NCBI RefSeq assembly: GCF_900106775.1
Contig: NZ_FNNQ01000001.1
Location: forward strand, 248,001-312,000
Length of the DNA stretch: 64,000 nt
Reading direction: 5' to 3'
Source: Marininema mesophilum
GTDB lineage: Bacteria > Bacillota > Bacilli > Thermoactinomycetales > DSM-45169
The position numbers and the translations under genes are program-made. The notes below the pieces were generated by a model. That model ran no database searches and was not told the origin of the DNA. It worked only from the letters and a program-made list of their open reading frames with translations. Below, piece by piece: positions 49,175-58,090 of the stretch (the stretch's first letter is position 1; every line of letters starts with the position of its first letter).

Positions 49175-50659
49175 TTACACAGTTTCTAACTGTGGAACAT
49201 CCAGACAGGGATATACGGTTTCAATATCAGTAAAATAGCTTTCGTTCTTCTTCATTATAACTGGGCCTTTCACCCAGAACCAGTTCTCCATCCATGTCGG
49301 CGGAAGACCGCGTAGGTTCATTTGTACGGGTACCCATCGCTCTCCCATATCCAATGTTGCTCCTCCTGAGGATATGGATACCCTGTATATGCCCTCCAAT
49401 GGAGTATAGGTATCTTCCCCTTTTAATACACCATTTTCTTTTAACCACCGACGGGCTTCTAAAGCAAGCGGCAAACTACGGATCAAAGAACGGTAAACCT
49501 TGGCGAAGGCAGTGTAAACATCACAGATAGCCTCATCTTGCAACCATTTAAATAAACCTTTTAATGTATTGAGGAGGATCTTAGAACGAATTGAACCGGC
49601 TCCTTTTCGCTCCACATACCAAACACCAAAAAAATGGGCAAGACTTTCTTCAGTTAATTCTATCCAGGTAAAGGTTCGACCAAAGTGAGTCGCAATATAT
49701 TCTTTCAGTAAAATAAGGGACTTACCATAATATTCACGAGTCTTTTCCTGAAATTTACTAACGAATTTTAATTCAAACTGACCCATTTGTTGATTCACTA
49801 CATCAGGAACGACCCGATCTTCTTCTGACACTAGGGTCCCTTGTGGTAAGTGATTCTCTGGAATTGGCTCTTGCTCTAAAGTCCTAGGTTCTTCCTCTTG
49901 TATGACTGGAACAGTTTCATCGATGATCGGTGCGGCAGGAATAACCTTTTTTAACTGATCCATCTCCCGTGCACGTTGCATCAGTCCACCAACGACCTGC
50001 AAACTGTTTTTTTGTAAAAATTCTCGATTTAGTCCTCCACTTTTCTGTGCCTCATTCTTTAAGTACACATCCATCTCCCCTCTCATCTCGTCCCCGAAAG
50101 ATGTGTAAGGGCCAAAGAGCTCATGGCGATTTCCTAGGCGGCAGAGGCGAGCAAACATAAGCATCCCCGGTCGCACCGGTTCAGCGAGATGAACACGGTA
50201 CAATTGGTCGTCTGAAAATGAGCAGAGGCTAATACTCTCCCCATTTACTTCGCGAACTTCATAACCATCCAGACGGATATTACACATTTCTTCGGCTTGT
50301 CGATGAACTTCTGACTTATGTTCCAGGGAATCTTTCCATATTTCGACAACTCTTCGTCCATCCATATAAAAAGCGTCGAATAACATCCAAAAGCGAAAAG
50401 TAAAAGTATAATCCGCTGGAAGTGGTTGAGTCACTTCCAATTGAAGATCTTCTTTAAATGTTCGAGTCCACTGCCACTCAACTTCCCTAAAAAGACTCAC
50501 TTCAAACCAACGATCCAACTCACCAAGTAACTCAGTTTTCCCTTGTAACTCCCGTTTTTCACGAAGCTTTTCAGCCGACTGAATCGCGACTACTCGTTCG
50601 CAGCATCTTTTGTACTTTTTGCCGCTTCCGCAGGGACACGGATCATTGCGTCCAGCCAT
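49175..50659 (-). CDS. SEC-C metal-binding domain protein
   Basis: A 494-aa protein with an N-terminal SEC-C zinc motif GRNDPCPCGSGKKYKRCC (residues 3-20), the same motif that ends SecA. The rest is not recognised. A long region of mixed structure (about 30-270) is followed by an acidic Pro/Glu-rich linker (about 245-290). A C-terminal helical domain with IELTEESLAHFFGVWYV then appears. The region around 335-430 has some resemblance to a SAM-like/core-binding helical domain. ATG 50659 is chosen because the motif usually opens the protein. Confidence 0.75.
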   Translation of the reverse strand: MAGRNDPCPCGSGKKYKRCCERVVAIQSAEKLREKRELQGKTELLGELDRWFEVSLFREVEWQWTRTFKEDLQLEVTQPLPADYTFTFRFWMLFDAFYMDGRRVVEIWKDSLEHKSEVHRQAEEMCNIRLDGYEVREVNGESISLCSFSDDQLYRVHLAEPVRPGMLMFARLCRLGNRHELFGPYTSFGDEMRGEMDVYLKNEAQKSGGLNREFLQKNSLQVVGGLMQRAREMDQLKKVIPAAPIIDETVPVIQEEEPRTLEQEPIPENHLPQGTLVSEEDRVVPDVVNQQMGQFELKFVSKFQEKTREYYGKSLILLKEYIATHFGRTFTWIELTEESLAHFFGVWYVERKGAGSIRSKILLNTLKGLFKWLQDEAICDVYTAFAKVYRSLIRSLPLALEARRWLKENGVLKGEDTYTPLEGIYRVSISSGGATLDMGERWVPVQMNLRGLPPTWMENWFWVKGPVIMKKNESYFTDIETVYPCLDVPQLETV

Positions 50660-50782
50660 AGAGACACATCCCGTCGAAGAGTTATCCTTTTCTGTAGTAT
50701 ATATGAAGTCTGCCGAGTTTTTCAAAAAAAATTGGAAAAGTCAGATGGATTTACCACTGTACTTGGTCTTTTATTCATAATA

Positions 50783-50830
50783 AAATGAGCAACCCTGCGG
50801 TGTAAAGACCCGTAAGGTTGCTCATTTTTT
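50783..50830. terminator. Terminator between Sps-like and SEC-C genes
   Basis: AAATGAGCAACC and GGTTGCTCATTT perfect arms, flanked by A/T runs. Confidence 0.85.
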
Positions 50831-50834
50831 GTCG

Positions 50835-51845
50835 CTATTTGAGGATATAGGCTTTTACATTACGTCGTCCCCATTGAATCGCTTCCTTCTCTGAACTGAA
50901 GAAAAGATCAATGATATTACCGTTAACGGCACCACCTGTATCTTCAGCGACAGCCTTTCCATAACCAGGAATATATAGCTTTGTCCCGAGAGGGATTACA
51001 TCCGGATCTACCGCAACAGTCCCCCGATGAGGAACGGTTCCCGTGGCAGTTCTGTTTCCTGAGGCTGTGTATCCCGTTGTCTCTGCGGCCATTGATCGTT
51101 CATATTTCAAACCAGCGATCCTGGATCCAGAAGCGACCTCGCCCCCTCCTGCTCCATTGTCAGCAGTTTGATCGCCTGAGCCAACTGTCACTAGCTCTGT
51201 GACAGGGTTCACTTTATCTACGAGTTTTTTATCCGTAACCATCGCTTTCCCATTTTTATAAATGGCAGTTACTTGATAAATGGACTTTCCTTTTTTCCCT
51301 TTTTTAGTGACTTTCTTCTCACCTTTTGGGATATCTTCATCCTTCTTTTTCTTCACATCAAAGGAAACAGCCTCTACTTTTTTCTGCACACGCTTTTCAA
51401 TCTTATCGATGACAATAGCCAGATCATTGGTAATCTTCTGATCAAGAGCGGCATTCATTTGGTCATTATTATCGAGATCGACCTTCTGCTCTTTGAGAAG
51501 TTTACCAACTGTAGGCTGAGTCGTTTGAAGCCCTTCATTCTTCTTGCTACCCACCTTCAGGTTGACAGAACAATTGCAAGCGAGTTGGATATTCGTATCA
51601 TCCTTCTCGATAGGGCTGTCCCATTTCTTGCTGGGTTGATACTGCTTTTTCAATTTTGCAGCATCGTAACCTTCATTCTCAAGTGCGTCTGACAGGGTAC
51701 CGTTCAGAACTGACGTGCGAATTTTTTTCTCTTTATCGCTGAACGAAATCGTTACTTCCTTCTTCATCATCGCATAACCGACTGCGGTACCCGATAAGAG
51801 TAGGATGGCGACAACCCCTACCACGATCATCAGGGTTTTTTTCAT
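50835..51845 (-). CDS. YabE/Sps-like cell-wall protein: DUF348, G5, 3D domains
   Basis: A 336-aa exported or anchored protein. N-terminal membrane segment (about 7-26), two DUF348 repeats (about 30-70 and 85-135), a G5-type domain (about 145-220), a Gly-rich linker, and a C-terminal 3D domain (about 245-335). The 3D domain shows TGYTASGNRTATGTVPHRG and GTKLYIPGYGKAVAEDTGG with the three conserved aspartates (VDPDVIP, EDTGG, IDLFF). This is the stationary-phase survival/Rpf-like muralytic type. The catalytic Asp residues are present. Confidence 0.9.
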   Translation of the reverse strand: MKKTLMIVVGVVAILLLSGTAVGYAMMKKEVTISFSDKEKKIRTSVLNGTLSDALENEGYDAAKLKKQYQPSKKWDSPIEKDDTNIQLACNCSVNLKVGSKKNEGLQTTQPTVGKLLKEQKVDLDNNDQMNAALDQKITNDLAIVIDKIEKRVQKKVEAVSFDVKKKKDEDIPKGEKKVTKKGKKGKSIYQVTAIYKNGKAMVTDKKLVDKVNPVTELVTVGSGDQTADNGAGGGEVASGSRIAGLKYERSMAAETTGYTASGNRTATGTVPHRGTVAVDPDVIPLGTKLYIPGYGKAVAEDTGGAVNGNIIDLFFSSEKEAIQWGRRNVKAYILK

Positions 51846-52104
51846 CCAATTCCTCCTTCGTTATCCGACTAGCCAAAGAGACGTTATTATTATAACAGAG
51901 TGGTCAAGAATGATCTATGAAAAATTTCTCAAATTAAAACGGATCACCAAAAAAATGTCAACGCAGGCTAACCAATACATAGTTCAATCGTCAATGATAC
52001 ATGGGTAATTCTATTGTATATGATTACCTCCTTCCCCCATAAAGCCACTATATATTAGACCACCTTATGATACCTACGTATGAATCATTCCTTAAACATA
52101 GAAA

Positions 52105-52136
52105 ATGGGCGGAATCGGATACTCCAGTCCGCCCAT
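52105..52136 (-). terminator. Terminator after VanW-like gene
   Basis: ATGGGCGGA and TCCGCCCAT perfect arms, TTTTCTATG following on the minus strand. The remaining 51846-52104 spacer shows nothing convincing. Confidence 0.8.
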
Positions 52137-52139
52137 AGA

Positions 52140-53207
52140 TTATTGTCCATTACCTGTTTGCGGCAAAGGAGGGTTTTCATATTGACGCCCTGTGTTATCG
52201 AGGGGCTGTTTTTCAGTTGGAGTAAGATCTTCCTGTGTTTGTGGTTCTTTCTTAGGGGGATCTGGCGTATATCGTGGCGAAAAGATTGTATCCGCCGCTC
52301 CGTAGATGGATATATTCAACCAACCTTTGACAGCCTTCGCTTGAATGAGCACTGGTCGATTTAACTGATTTTGAAAACGGAAATCAGGTCCCCCCCATGC
52401 CACAGTGGCATCTCGACCCTTAGGTACATAAGTCACATACTTACTGTGACTACTTCGTTGTAAAATGCGAAGCCCTGCCCGGTCAACGCTATTATAGAGC
52501 GTAGACGATGTTTGGCAAATCCCTCCACCAATTCCTTCGGTGTATTCTCCACGCACAATAATTGGAGCAGGCCGATAGCCTCGCGCGGTACTACGAACAC
52601 CCACTATCTGATTAAAGGAGAAGGAACCACCCCTTGGAATCACCTGATTATGGATCGCACGCACAGATAAATCGATATTATGGGAACGATTCCAGTGATA
52701 GGTATTATAACGGGTGGTGTAGGAGGATAGCCTTTTTTCTCGAATAGATGTTAGCATCGCTGTGGTGATACGCGGTCGCCAAAGCTGCATGGGAGCTTGA
52801 CGCGTTTGATCAACGTGTTCATGAATTTGATCTAACCACTGTTCGATCACCACACGATTTAATTTGCGTCCATTTGCATGAGGGATAATCCGTTCGTTTT
52901 CAAGCCGCGCATTACGAGGAGCACGATCGAACTCCTGCCCCACTTGAGTTAACCATCGATGAAAGGCCTTTCGGTCTACACTCGTAGGGTCAACTCCATC
53001 ATAACCCATTTGCGTCAGATCCACTCGCCATACCTTCGATCCATCAGTGATTCCCAACCAAACGGGAGTATGGACTCTCTTCAAATTTTTTTGCCCTGGA
53101 TCAGGTTTCTCTATTTGTTTGGCAACAGGGTCTCTCACTATCCCAGAGCTACACCCACATACCATTGCCAAGGTGAGTACCCATAACCATATTCTGTTTC
53201 CGTTCAT
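52140..53207 (-). CDS. VanW-family lipoprotein
   Basis: A 355-aa predicted lipoprotein: signal with lipobox-like VCGC (lipid-modified Cys near residue 19). A PGD/YoaR-like N-terminal domain is followed by the VanW domain (about 180-315) with RGGSFSFNQIVGVRSTARGY, GGGICQTSSTLYNS and VTYVPKGRDATVAWGG. The C-terminus is Pro/Gln-rich. VanW proteins occur in vancomycin clusters but also widely in Firmicutes; no vancomycin genes are near, so a general cell-envelope role is likely. Confidence 0.9.
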   Translation of the reverse strand: MNGNRIWLWVLTLAMVCGCSSGIVRDPVAKQIEKPDPGQKNLKRVHTPVWLGITDGSKVWRVDLTQMGYDGVDPTSVDRKAFHRWLTQVGQEFDRAPRNARLENERIIPHANGRKLNRVVIEQWLDQIHEHVDQTRQAPMQLWRPRITTAMLTSIREKRLSSYTTRYNTYHWNRSHNIDLSVRAIHNQVIPRGGSFSFNQIVGVRSTARGYRPAPIIVRGEYTEGIGGGICQTSSTLYNSVDRAGLRILQRSSHSKYVTYVPKGRDATVAWGGPDFRFQNQLNRPVLIQAKAVKGWLNISIYGAADTIFSPRYTPDPPKKEPQTQEDLTPTEKQPLDNTGRQYENPPLPQTGNGQ

Positions 53208-53311
53208 CTCATCTTCCCCCTCTTCTACCCTGTAGTCTTCGTAAAAGAGGGGAAAACTCTATTGGTAAGATCATACAACCTCATAATCCCGAAGTTTATG
53301 ATCATCATAGA

Positions 53312-54016
53312 CTACTCATGCTTGAGGCAAGCTTGGATAAAAGCAGCAAAAATAACCTCAGAAATAGGGTCCTCCTTTACCATGCCCTCAGGGTGCCATT
53401 GTAAAGCGAGTAGAAAAGGGGATTTTTTCCCCTCGTAAGCTTCAATCACACCATCAGAGGAGGTTGCACATACCTGACAATCCAGCGATACTTGCCGGAC
53501 AGCTTGATGATGAAAGCTATTGACACGGATTTTTCGTTGTCCGGTTATTCTGTGCAAAAGGCTACCTTCAAGTATATCGATTCCATGGGAAGGATGATTT
53601 CGCGGAGCACGTTGCGCATGCTGAAGGAGATTCTCCCGTTGTGATGGCAGATCCTGATACATCGATCCACCAAGGGTTACGGATAACAGTTGACACCCTC
53701 GACAAATGGCTAGGATCGGTTTCTTTTTTCTGATCATTTCTTGCGAGAGAAGGATTTCCATCTGATCCCGTTCAGGCTCGATCACCCCTAAACCAGGAAG
53801 AGGCTCCTCACCAAACAAGGAAGGATCGATATCCTTCCCACCTGTCAGAAGGAGCCCATCCAATTGGGTTACCAATTGCCTTATAATGCTCTCATCATTT
53901 GTAGGTGGAAGCATCAAAGGAAGACCTCCGCCGCCTAAAATCGCTTCACTGTAATCTCGTCGACAAGAACACATCCCATTTTCCTGAGAAACCGTTAAAC
54001 CAATCCATGGACGCAC
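53312..54016 (-). CDS. Gamma-glutamyl-gamma-aminobutyrate hydrolase-like class I amidotransferase (PuuD-like)
   Basis: A 234-aa stand-alone class I glutamine amidotransferase fold. LLLTGGKDIDPSLFGE (about residues 54-69), the nucleophile elbow ILAICRGCQLLSVTLGG with Cys near 104, and the His-Glu pair in LALQWHPEGMVKED. GTG start with GGGGGG upstream. Expected to hydrolyse gamma-glutamyl amides such as those of polyamine breakdown. Confidence 0.9.
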   Translation of the reverse strand: MRPWIGLTVSQENGMCSCRRDYSEAILGGGGLPLMLPPTNDESIIRQLVTQLDGLLLTGGKDIDPSLFGEEPLPGLGVIEPERDQMEILLSQEMIRKKKPILAICRGCQLLSVTLGGSMYQDLPSQRENLLQHAQRAPRNHPSHGIDILEGSLLHRITGQRKIRVNSFHHQAVRQVSLDCQVCATSSDGVIEAYEGKKSPFLLALQWHPEGMVKEDPISEVIFAAFIQACLKHE

Positions 54017-54151
54017 CTGCTATCCCCCCTCTCTCTAAATATAGAGGGCTATAGGGGATATGTGACCCTATCAATGCCAACAAAATAAAAACGCCACAAC
54101 TCAACCTTGCCGCGCGGTTAAGCCTGGCGCCCCTTGTCACGAATGGCGAGA

Positions 54152-54379
54152 TTACATATCTGCATCTGCTGGAGTACGTGTGTCAAACAAGAATTTGATG
54201 GAATAGATGCCAGCCAGACCAACGATGGCATAGATTACGCGACTGAACCCGGAGGATTCGTGAATCGCATCCCCACCAAATATGGCTGATATTAAGTCCC
54301 ACTGGAACAGACCGACCAACAGCCAATTTAGCGCTCCGATAATCACTAAGATCATGCTAATACGAGATAAAGCGCTCAT
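54152..54379 (-). CDS. yuzA: DUF378 family membrane protein YuzA
   Basis: A 75-aa protein with two membrane segments: ISMILVIIGALNWLLVGLF (about 6-24) and VIYAIVGLAGIYSIKFLF (about 48-65), the DUF378 signature. ATG 54379 has AAAGGAGGGG upstream; the longer open frame before it contains the ispG terminator and is not coding. Confidence 0.88.
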   Translation of the reverse strand: MSALSRISMILVIIGALNWLLVGLFQWDLISAIFGGDAIHESSGFSRVIYAIVGLAGIYSIKFLFDTRTPADADM

Positions 54380-54465
54380 GGTTAACCCCTCCTTTATGAT
54401 AGCTCGATCATAGTATGTCAATTCATTCTGCCCCTTATCCATAAATACGAAATTTTTATGGCCAT

Positions 54466-54491
54466 GAAAAAAGACCCGTCGGGACGGGTCT
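54466..54491 (-). terminator. Terminator after ispG
   Basis: AGACCCGTC and GACGGGTCT arms followed by TTTTTTC on the minus strand. Confidence 0.93.
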
Positions 54492-54523
54492 GGACTACCT
54501 TTCTGAGGAGGAATCATCATGGA

Positions 54524-55630
54524 TTAGGATGTCTGGGCTTCTTTTTTTTCCTTCTCTTGCTTTAGACGATATTCTTCAGCTAATTTATCGATCTCTTTCT
54601 TTAATTCATCAACCATAGTCTCCTCAGGAACCTTACGGATGATTTCTCCATGGCGGAAAAGAAGACCTTCACCACGTGCACCAGCAATCCCAATGTCCGC
54701 TTCCTTTGCTTCCCCAGGACCGTTTACTGCACAACCCAGTACAGAAACTTTAATGGGTGCTTTAATTTGAGAGATGTACTCCTCCACCTCATTAGCGATC
54801 TTGATCAAATCAATCTCGATCCGGCCACAGGTAGGACAGGAGATCAGTGTAGCAGCATTGGCTGCAAGTCCAAAGGACTTGAGAAGCTCACGTGCCACTT
54901 TCACCTCTTCTACAGGGTCCGCACTTAAACTTATGCGCATGGTAGAACCGATACCATGAGAGAGGATAGCTCCCATACCAGCAGCACTTTTCACTGTACC
55001 AGAGAAGAGTGTCCCTGATTCGGTAATGCCTAAGTGTAAGGGATATTGAATCTGTTCCGCAGCCTTCTTATACGCTTCAGTCGCAAGATGAACATCAGAC
55101 GCTTTCAAGGAAACAATGATGTCATGGAAATCAAGATCTTCTAGGATACCGATGTGGTACAAGGCACTTTCAACCATACCTTCCGCTGTCGGATATCCGT
55201 ATTTTTCTAAAATACGCTTCTCCAAGGAACCTGCATTGACACCGATTCGCATGGGAATTCCACGTTCTTTTGCTGCTTTTACGACTTGTTCCACTTTTTC
55301 ACGACGACCGATATTCCCTGGATTAATACGAATCTTATCAATTCCACCTTCGATGGCTTTCAATGCCAATCGATAATCAAAGTGAATGTCGGCTACCAAG
55401 GGGACAGTAATTTCTTTTTTGATAAGCGGGATCGCTTCCGCTGCACGCATATCTGGGCAAGCTACACGAACAATTTGGCAACCCGCTTCGGTAAGACGAT
55501 TTATCTCTTCCACTGTCGCTTTTACATCATGGGTTTTGCTCATCGTCATACTTTGAATAACGACCTGATCATTACCGCCAATTTGGATATCGCCTACTTT
55601 GACCGGACGGGTCTGAGTGCGATGATACAT
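54524..55630 (-). CDS. ispG: 4-hydroxy-3-methylbut-2-enyl diphosphate synthase IspG
   Basis: Iron-sulfur enzyme of the MEP isoprenoid pathway, 368 aa. TIM barrel with MTMSKTHDVKATVEEINRL near residues 29-47, then the 4Fe-4S domain with LISCPTCGRIEID and VSVLGCAVNGPGEAKEADIG carrying the three cluster cysteines. Length matches the short bacterial form. Confidence 0.96.
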   Translation of the reverse strand: MYHRTQTRPVKVGDIQIGGNDQVVIQSMTMSKTHDVKATVEEINRLTEAGCQIVRVACPDMRAAEAIPLIKKEITVPLVADIHFDYRLALKAIEGGIDKIRINPGNIGRREKVEQVVKAAKERGIPMRIGVNAGSLEKRILEKYGYPTAEGMVESALYHIGILEDLDFHDIIVSLKASDVHLATEAYKKAAEQIQYPLHLGITESGTLFSGTVKSAAGMGAILSHGIGSTMRISLSADPVEEVKVARELLKSFGLAANAATLISCPTCGRIEIDLIKIANEVEEYISQIKAPIKVSVLGCAVNGPGEAKEADIGIAGARGEGLLFRHGEIIRKVPEETMVDELKKEIDKLAEEYRLKQEKEKKEAQTS

Positions 55631-55689
55631 GGTGTATCGCTCCTTTTAACTCGTGACTACACTCCGACCATTATACCATTTTGCGCCCG

Positions 55690-55725
55690 AAAAAAAAGGA
55701 GCCATTCTGGCCTCGGCACCTTTTC
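55690..55725 (-). terminator. Terminator after ykuS
   Basis: AAAAGGTGCC and GGCTCCTTTT arms on the minus strand (one mismatch), then TTTT. Confidence 0.75.
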
Positions 55726-55757
55726 TACATAAAATGCTCACATTCAACGGATTATCG

Positions 55758-56009
55758 TTACCTTAGATCGATACGTGCTTGCACTGCCTGATAAACCTCT
55801 TCAGGGGTCATTCCATCCGCATTGATCACTGACATATCCGTTGACGTATCCTGCATTCCCATAACGTTTTTGTCCTCACCTGTAATCACACTGCAAGAAC
55901 AACCACCCTCATCGGACATAGAAACTACTTCATATCCTTGGTTCGTAAGATATTCTCTTACATTACTTAGTCCCTCTTCTACTGCAACTCGTTGTCGTTG
56001 ATTACCCAT
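55758..56009 (-). CDS. ykuS: UPF0180 family protein YkuS
   Basis: An 83-aa protein: VEEGLSNVREYLTNQGYEVV, a CSCSVITG Cys pair near residue 38, KNVMGMQDTSTDMSVINADG and ARIDLR at the end, all typical of YkuS. Function unknown. Confidence 0.88.
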   Translation of the reverse strand: MGNQRQRVAVEEGLSNVREYLTNQGYEVVSMSDEGGCSCSVITGEDKNVMGMQDTSTDMSVINADGMTPEEVYQAVQARIDLR

Positions 56010-56023
56010 GGTTATTCACCCCT

Positions 56024-56188
56024 TTAATCGGTATTCCACGAATCATCCTGATCCTTCACATAAGCCACTAAGGCAACATTGGCCTCCAGGAGCTGCTTTA
56101 GTTGTTCTTCTGTTTTAGCGATTTCATGTAGAGCAGCTGTCTCACGTTGTAAGTTGGCTAATTTGAATGCATCTTTTTTTTGCCCCAT
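56024..56188 (-). CDS. Hypothetical coiled-coil protein, 54 aa
   Basis: MGQKKDAFKLANLQRETAAL then a helical Glu/Leu-rich stretch ending DDSWNTD. ATG 56188 overlaps the yqzE stop by one base (TGATG), so translation is probably coupled to yqzE. No family recognised. Confidence 0.65.
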   Translation of the reverse strand: MGQKKDAFKLANLQRETAALHEIAKTEEQLKQLLEANVALVAYVKDQDDSWNTD

Positions 56189-56391
56189 CACGAATCGCCT
56201 CTCGTCAATCGTTTTTTTTGTTTCCGTGCGTACATCGATACGCCAAAAGGGATCATGCCAAACCAACGAGTTGACCAGGAGGGCTGTTTTTCCCGACGTT
56301 CTCGCCTTGCTTCTCGTCGTTCGATTTTTGGTGTATCCATATAGCGGACCATCCGTTGAGTTAAGAATTTAATATACTCCTGGGAAGACAT
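56188..56391 (-). CDS. yqzE: YqzE-like protein
   Basis: A 67-aa basic protein. Conserved pattern IKFLTQRMVRYMDTPKIERR near residues 7-26 and TRWFGMIPFGVSMY near 41-54, as in YqzE. In Bacillus yqzE lies directly after comGG and before aroK; here aroK is also adjacent and comG a few genes away. Its ribosome binding site lies in the arm of the hairpin at 56395-56429. Confidence 0.83.
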   Translation of the reverse strand: MSSQEYIKFLTQRMVRYMDTPKIERREARRERREKQPSWSTRWFGMIPFGVSMYARKQKKRLTRGDS

Positions 56392-56394
56392 ACA

Positions 56395-56429
56395 ATCACC
56401 CCCTGATCCTATCTTATCCAGGGGGTGAT
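56395..56429 (-). promoter_or_regulatory. Hairpin covering the yqzE ribosome binding site
   Basis: ATCACCCCCTG and CAGGGGGTGAT are perfect 11-bp arms; on the minus strand the second arm holds the AGGGGGTGAT that serves yqzE. It may act as a terminator for aroK, a translational switch, or both; no T run follows. Confidence 0.55.
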
Positions 56430-56446
56430 CCTTTCAATCCTGTTCA

Positions 56447-56974
56447 TCATTTTTGAGGAGGGGAAAGAGCTTTCCACTCCTGCCAAATTCTCTCCGCTGT
56501 TTTTTGAGGAGAGCTATGGGTCGTATCTTGCTTAAAATGAGCAAAGTCGTAAAATCCTTGCCGCTCTTTTTTTAATCGCTGGACCTTTTCTGTGACATTC
56601 CCTGTAAGAAGTGGACGGGAACGGTCCCAAGATAGGCGTCGGATCAATTCCTCCTCAGAAGCATCCAGTGCAACCACCCATCCCTTTTCTTTCAATAGAC
56701 GTACATTTTCGTGATTTAGGACAATCCCACCACCTGTAGTAATAATCTGAGGGGGTCTTTTTAGAAGTTGTTCAAGAACCCGTTGTTCTCTGAGACGAAA
56801 CCCCTTTTCCCCCTCCTGTTGGAAGATTTCTGGGATCGTCATTCCAGCCTCCCGCTCCACCTCATGATCTGTATCTGTCACCATCAAGTGTGATCGTTCT
56901 CCGAGCAATCGGCCGATGAGACTTTTTCCTGTACCCATAAACCCTATTAAGACGAGGTGTCTTTTGTCCTGCAT
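56447..56974 (-). CDS. aroK: Shikimate kinase
   Basis: Phosphorylates shikimate in the aromatic pathway; 175 aa. P-loop LIGFMGTGKSLIGRLL at residues 9-24, substrate Asp/Arg in TDTDHEVER and EKGFRLREQRVL, glycine motif ITTGGGIVLN and lid Arg in DRSRPLL. ATG 56974 lies six bases after GGAGG. Confidence 0.93.
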   Translation of the reverse strand: MQDKRHLVLIGFMGTGKSLIGRLLGERSHLMVTDTDHEVEREAGMTIPEIFQQEGEKGFRLREQRVLEQLLKRPPQIITTGGGIVLNHENVRLLKEKGWVVALDASEEELIRRLSWDRSRPLLTGNVTEKVQRLKKERQGFYDFAHFKQDTTHSSPQKTAERIWQEWKALSPPQK

Positions 56975-57064
56975 AATCATCCTCCATCGGCAATTGTTTC
57001 GGTCATTATAACATGGGAAAAGGCGATGGATAGACCCGTGAAACTTCACTTAATAAATGGTTTC

Positions 57065-57098
57065 TTACATTGTTATGTAAAGAGAAGTCCTATACAAT
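57065..57098 (+). promoter_or_regulatory. phzF promoter with overlapping 16-bp palindrome
   Basis: TTGTTA (57070-57075), 17-bp spacer, TACAAT (57093-57098). The palindrome TTACAT-TGTT-ATGTAA (57065-57080) covers the -35 and is a likely operator. Confidence 0.55.
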
Positions 57099-57130
57099 CT
57101 TACTAAGTATTCAGTAAAGGAGCAGATAGA

Positions 57131-57934
57131 ATGAAGTCCCCCATTATACAGGTAAATGCCTTCACTAACCGACCCTTTGCGGGAAATCCCGCTGCCGTCT
57201 GTATCCTCTCTTCTCCCCAAGACGACAAGTGGATGCAACACATCGCTATCGAGATGAACCTCTCGGAAACTGCATTTATATACAAAGAAAGCGAAGATCA
57301 CTATCAATTACGCTGGTTTACTGTTTCACAAGAAGAAGACCTTTGTGGCCATGCAACATTAGCCTCCGCCCATGTACTCTGGGAAGAAGAGTTAGTAGAT
57401 CCTAAAAAGCCAATCACCTTTCACTCCCGAAGTGGGCCATTAACTGCTCATCGTGAGGGTGACCACATCCGCCTCGATTTCCCAGAGGAGCCGATTACCA
57501 CTCTTCCTACCATCGATCCAGCTCTACAAAAACACTATGGTGACATCATACAAACCCAGGGTTTCAATCGACTTGATCACTTTTTAGAGTTGACCTCAGA
57601 GGAGGCTGTCCTCGCTTTCCAACCTGAGGTAGCGATCAACCATTTGGTTGGTCGACGTGGATTAATTATTAGTAGCCGTTACCATCGGCAAGACGTGGAT
57701 TTCGTCTCTCGGTTTTTTGCTCCGGTTCTTGGCCATGGCATTCCTGAGGATCCTGTGACTGGCTCTGCACACTGTGCTTTGGGCCCTTACTGGGCTGAAC
57801 GAATAGGGAAAAAGAAGTTTAGCGCTTTCCAAGCCTCTGCTCGCGGAGGGCATTTGCGTGTCGAACTTCTAAATAATCGCGTTCATCTATTGGGTCAGGC
57901 TGTGACGATCTGGAAAGGAACATTGGAAGTTTGA
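57131..57934 (+). CDS. PhzF-family isomerase-like protein
   Basis: A 267-aa protein of the PhzF/diaminopimelate epimerase-like fold. N-terminal QVNAFTNRPFAGNPAAVC, the catalytic Glu in NLSETAFI near residue 43, DLCGHATLASAHVLW, and C-terminal EDPVTGSAHCALGPYW. Reaction unknown for most members. No phenazine genes are near. Confidence 0.92.
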   Translation: MKSPIIQVNAFTNRPFAGNPAAVCILSSPQDDKWMQHIAIEMNLSETAFIYKESEDHYQLRWFTVSQEEDLCGHATLASAHVLWEEELVDPKKPITFHSRSGPLTAHREGDHIRLDFPEEPITTLPTIDPALQKHYGDIIQTQGFNRLDHFLELTSEEAVLAFQPEVAINHLVGRRGLIISSRYHRQDVDFVSRFFAPVLGHGIPEDPVTGSAHCALGPYWAERIGKKKFSAFQASARGGHLRVELLNNRVHLLGQAVTIWKGTLEV

Positions 57935-58060
57935 GTTTCTCCTTGATAAAGGGCCAAATAAATCTTCCGCCACTGCGATCAATTCCCTCCCCTGTACCAC
58001 CTTCCCTTCCTTATGAAGAAGGATAAACTGAGTAGCTAGTAGCCACTTTTCCCTATTCAT
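57887..58060 (-). CDS. Possible small protein, 57 aa, antisense to the phzF end
   Basis: Starts MNREKWLLATQFILLHKEGK with AAAGGGA upstream of an ATG-GTG-ATG cluster. The first 38 residues look protein-like; the rest overlaps phzF on the other strand. Could be a degraded gene end. No family recognised. Confidence 0.3.
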   Translation of the reverse strand: MNREKWLLATQFILLHKEGKVVQGRELIAVAEDLFGPLSRRNSNFQCSFPDRHSLTQ

Positions 58061-58090
58061 CACCATTCCCTTTCATCTCCCATTTAACCG

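Noticed and set aside
52140..53207. Vancomycin resistance locus suggested by VanW
   Set aside because: No vanHAX, vanRS or D,D-peptidase genes are nearby; VanW-domain proteins are common in Firmicutes.
54380..54520. N-terminal extension of yuzA
   Set aside because: It would be translated through the ispG terminator hairpin, and a good ribosome binding site stands before ATG 54379.
57131..57934. Phenazine biosynthesis suggested by PhzF
   Set aside because: No other phz genes are present; most PhzF-like proteins are unrelated to phenazines.
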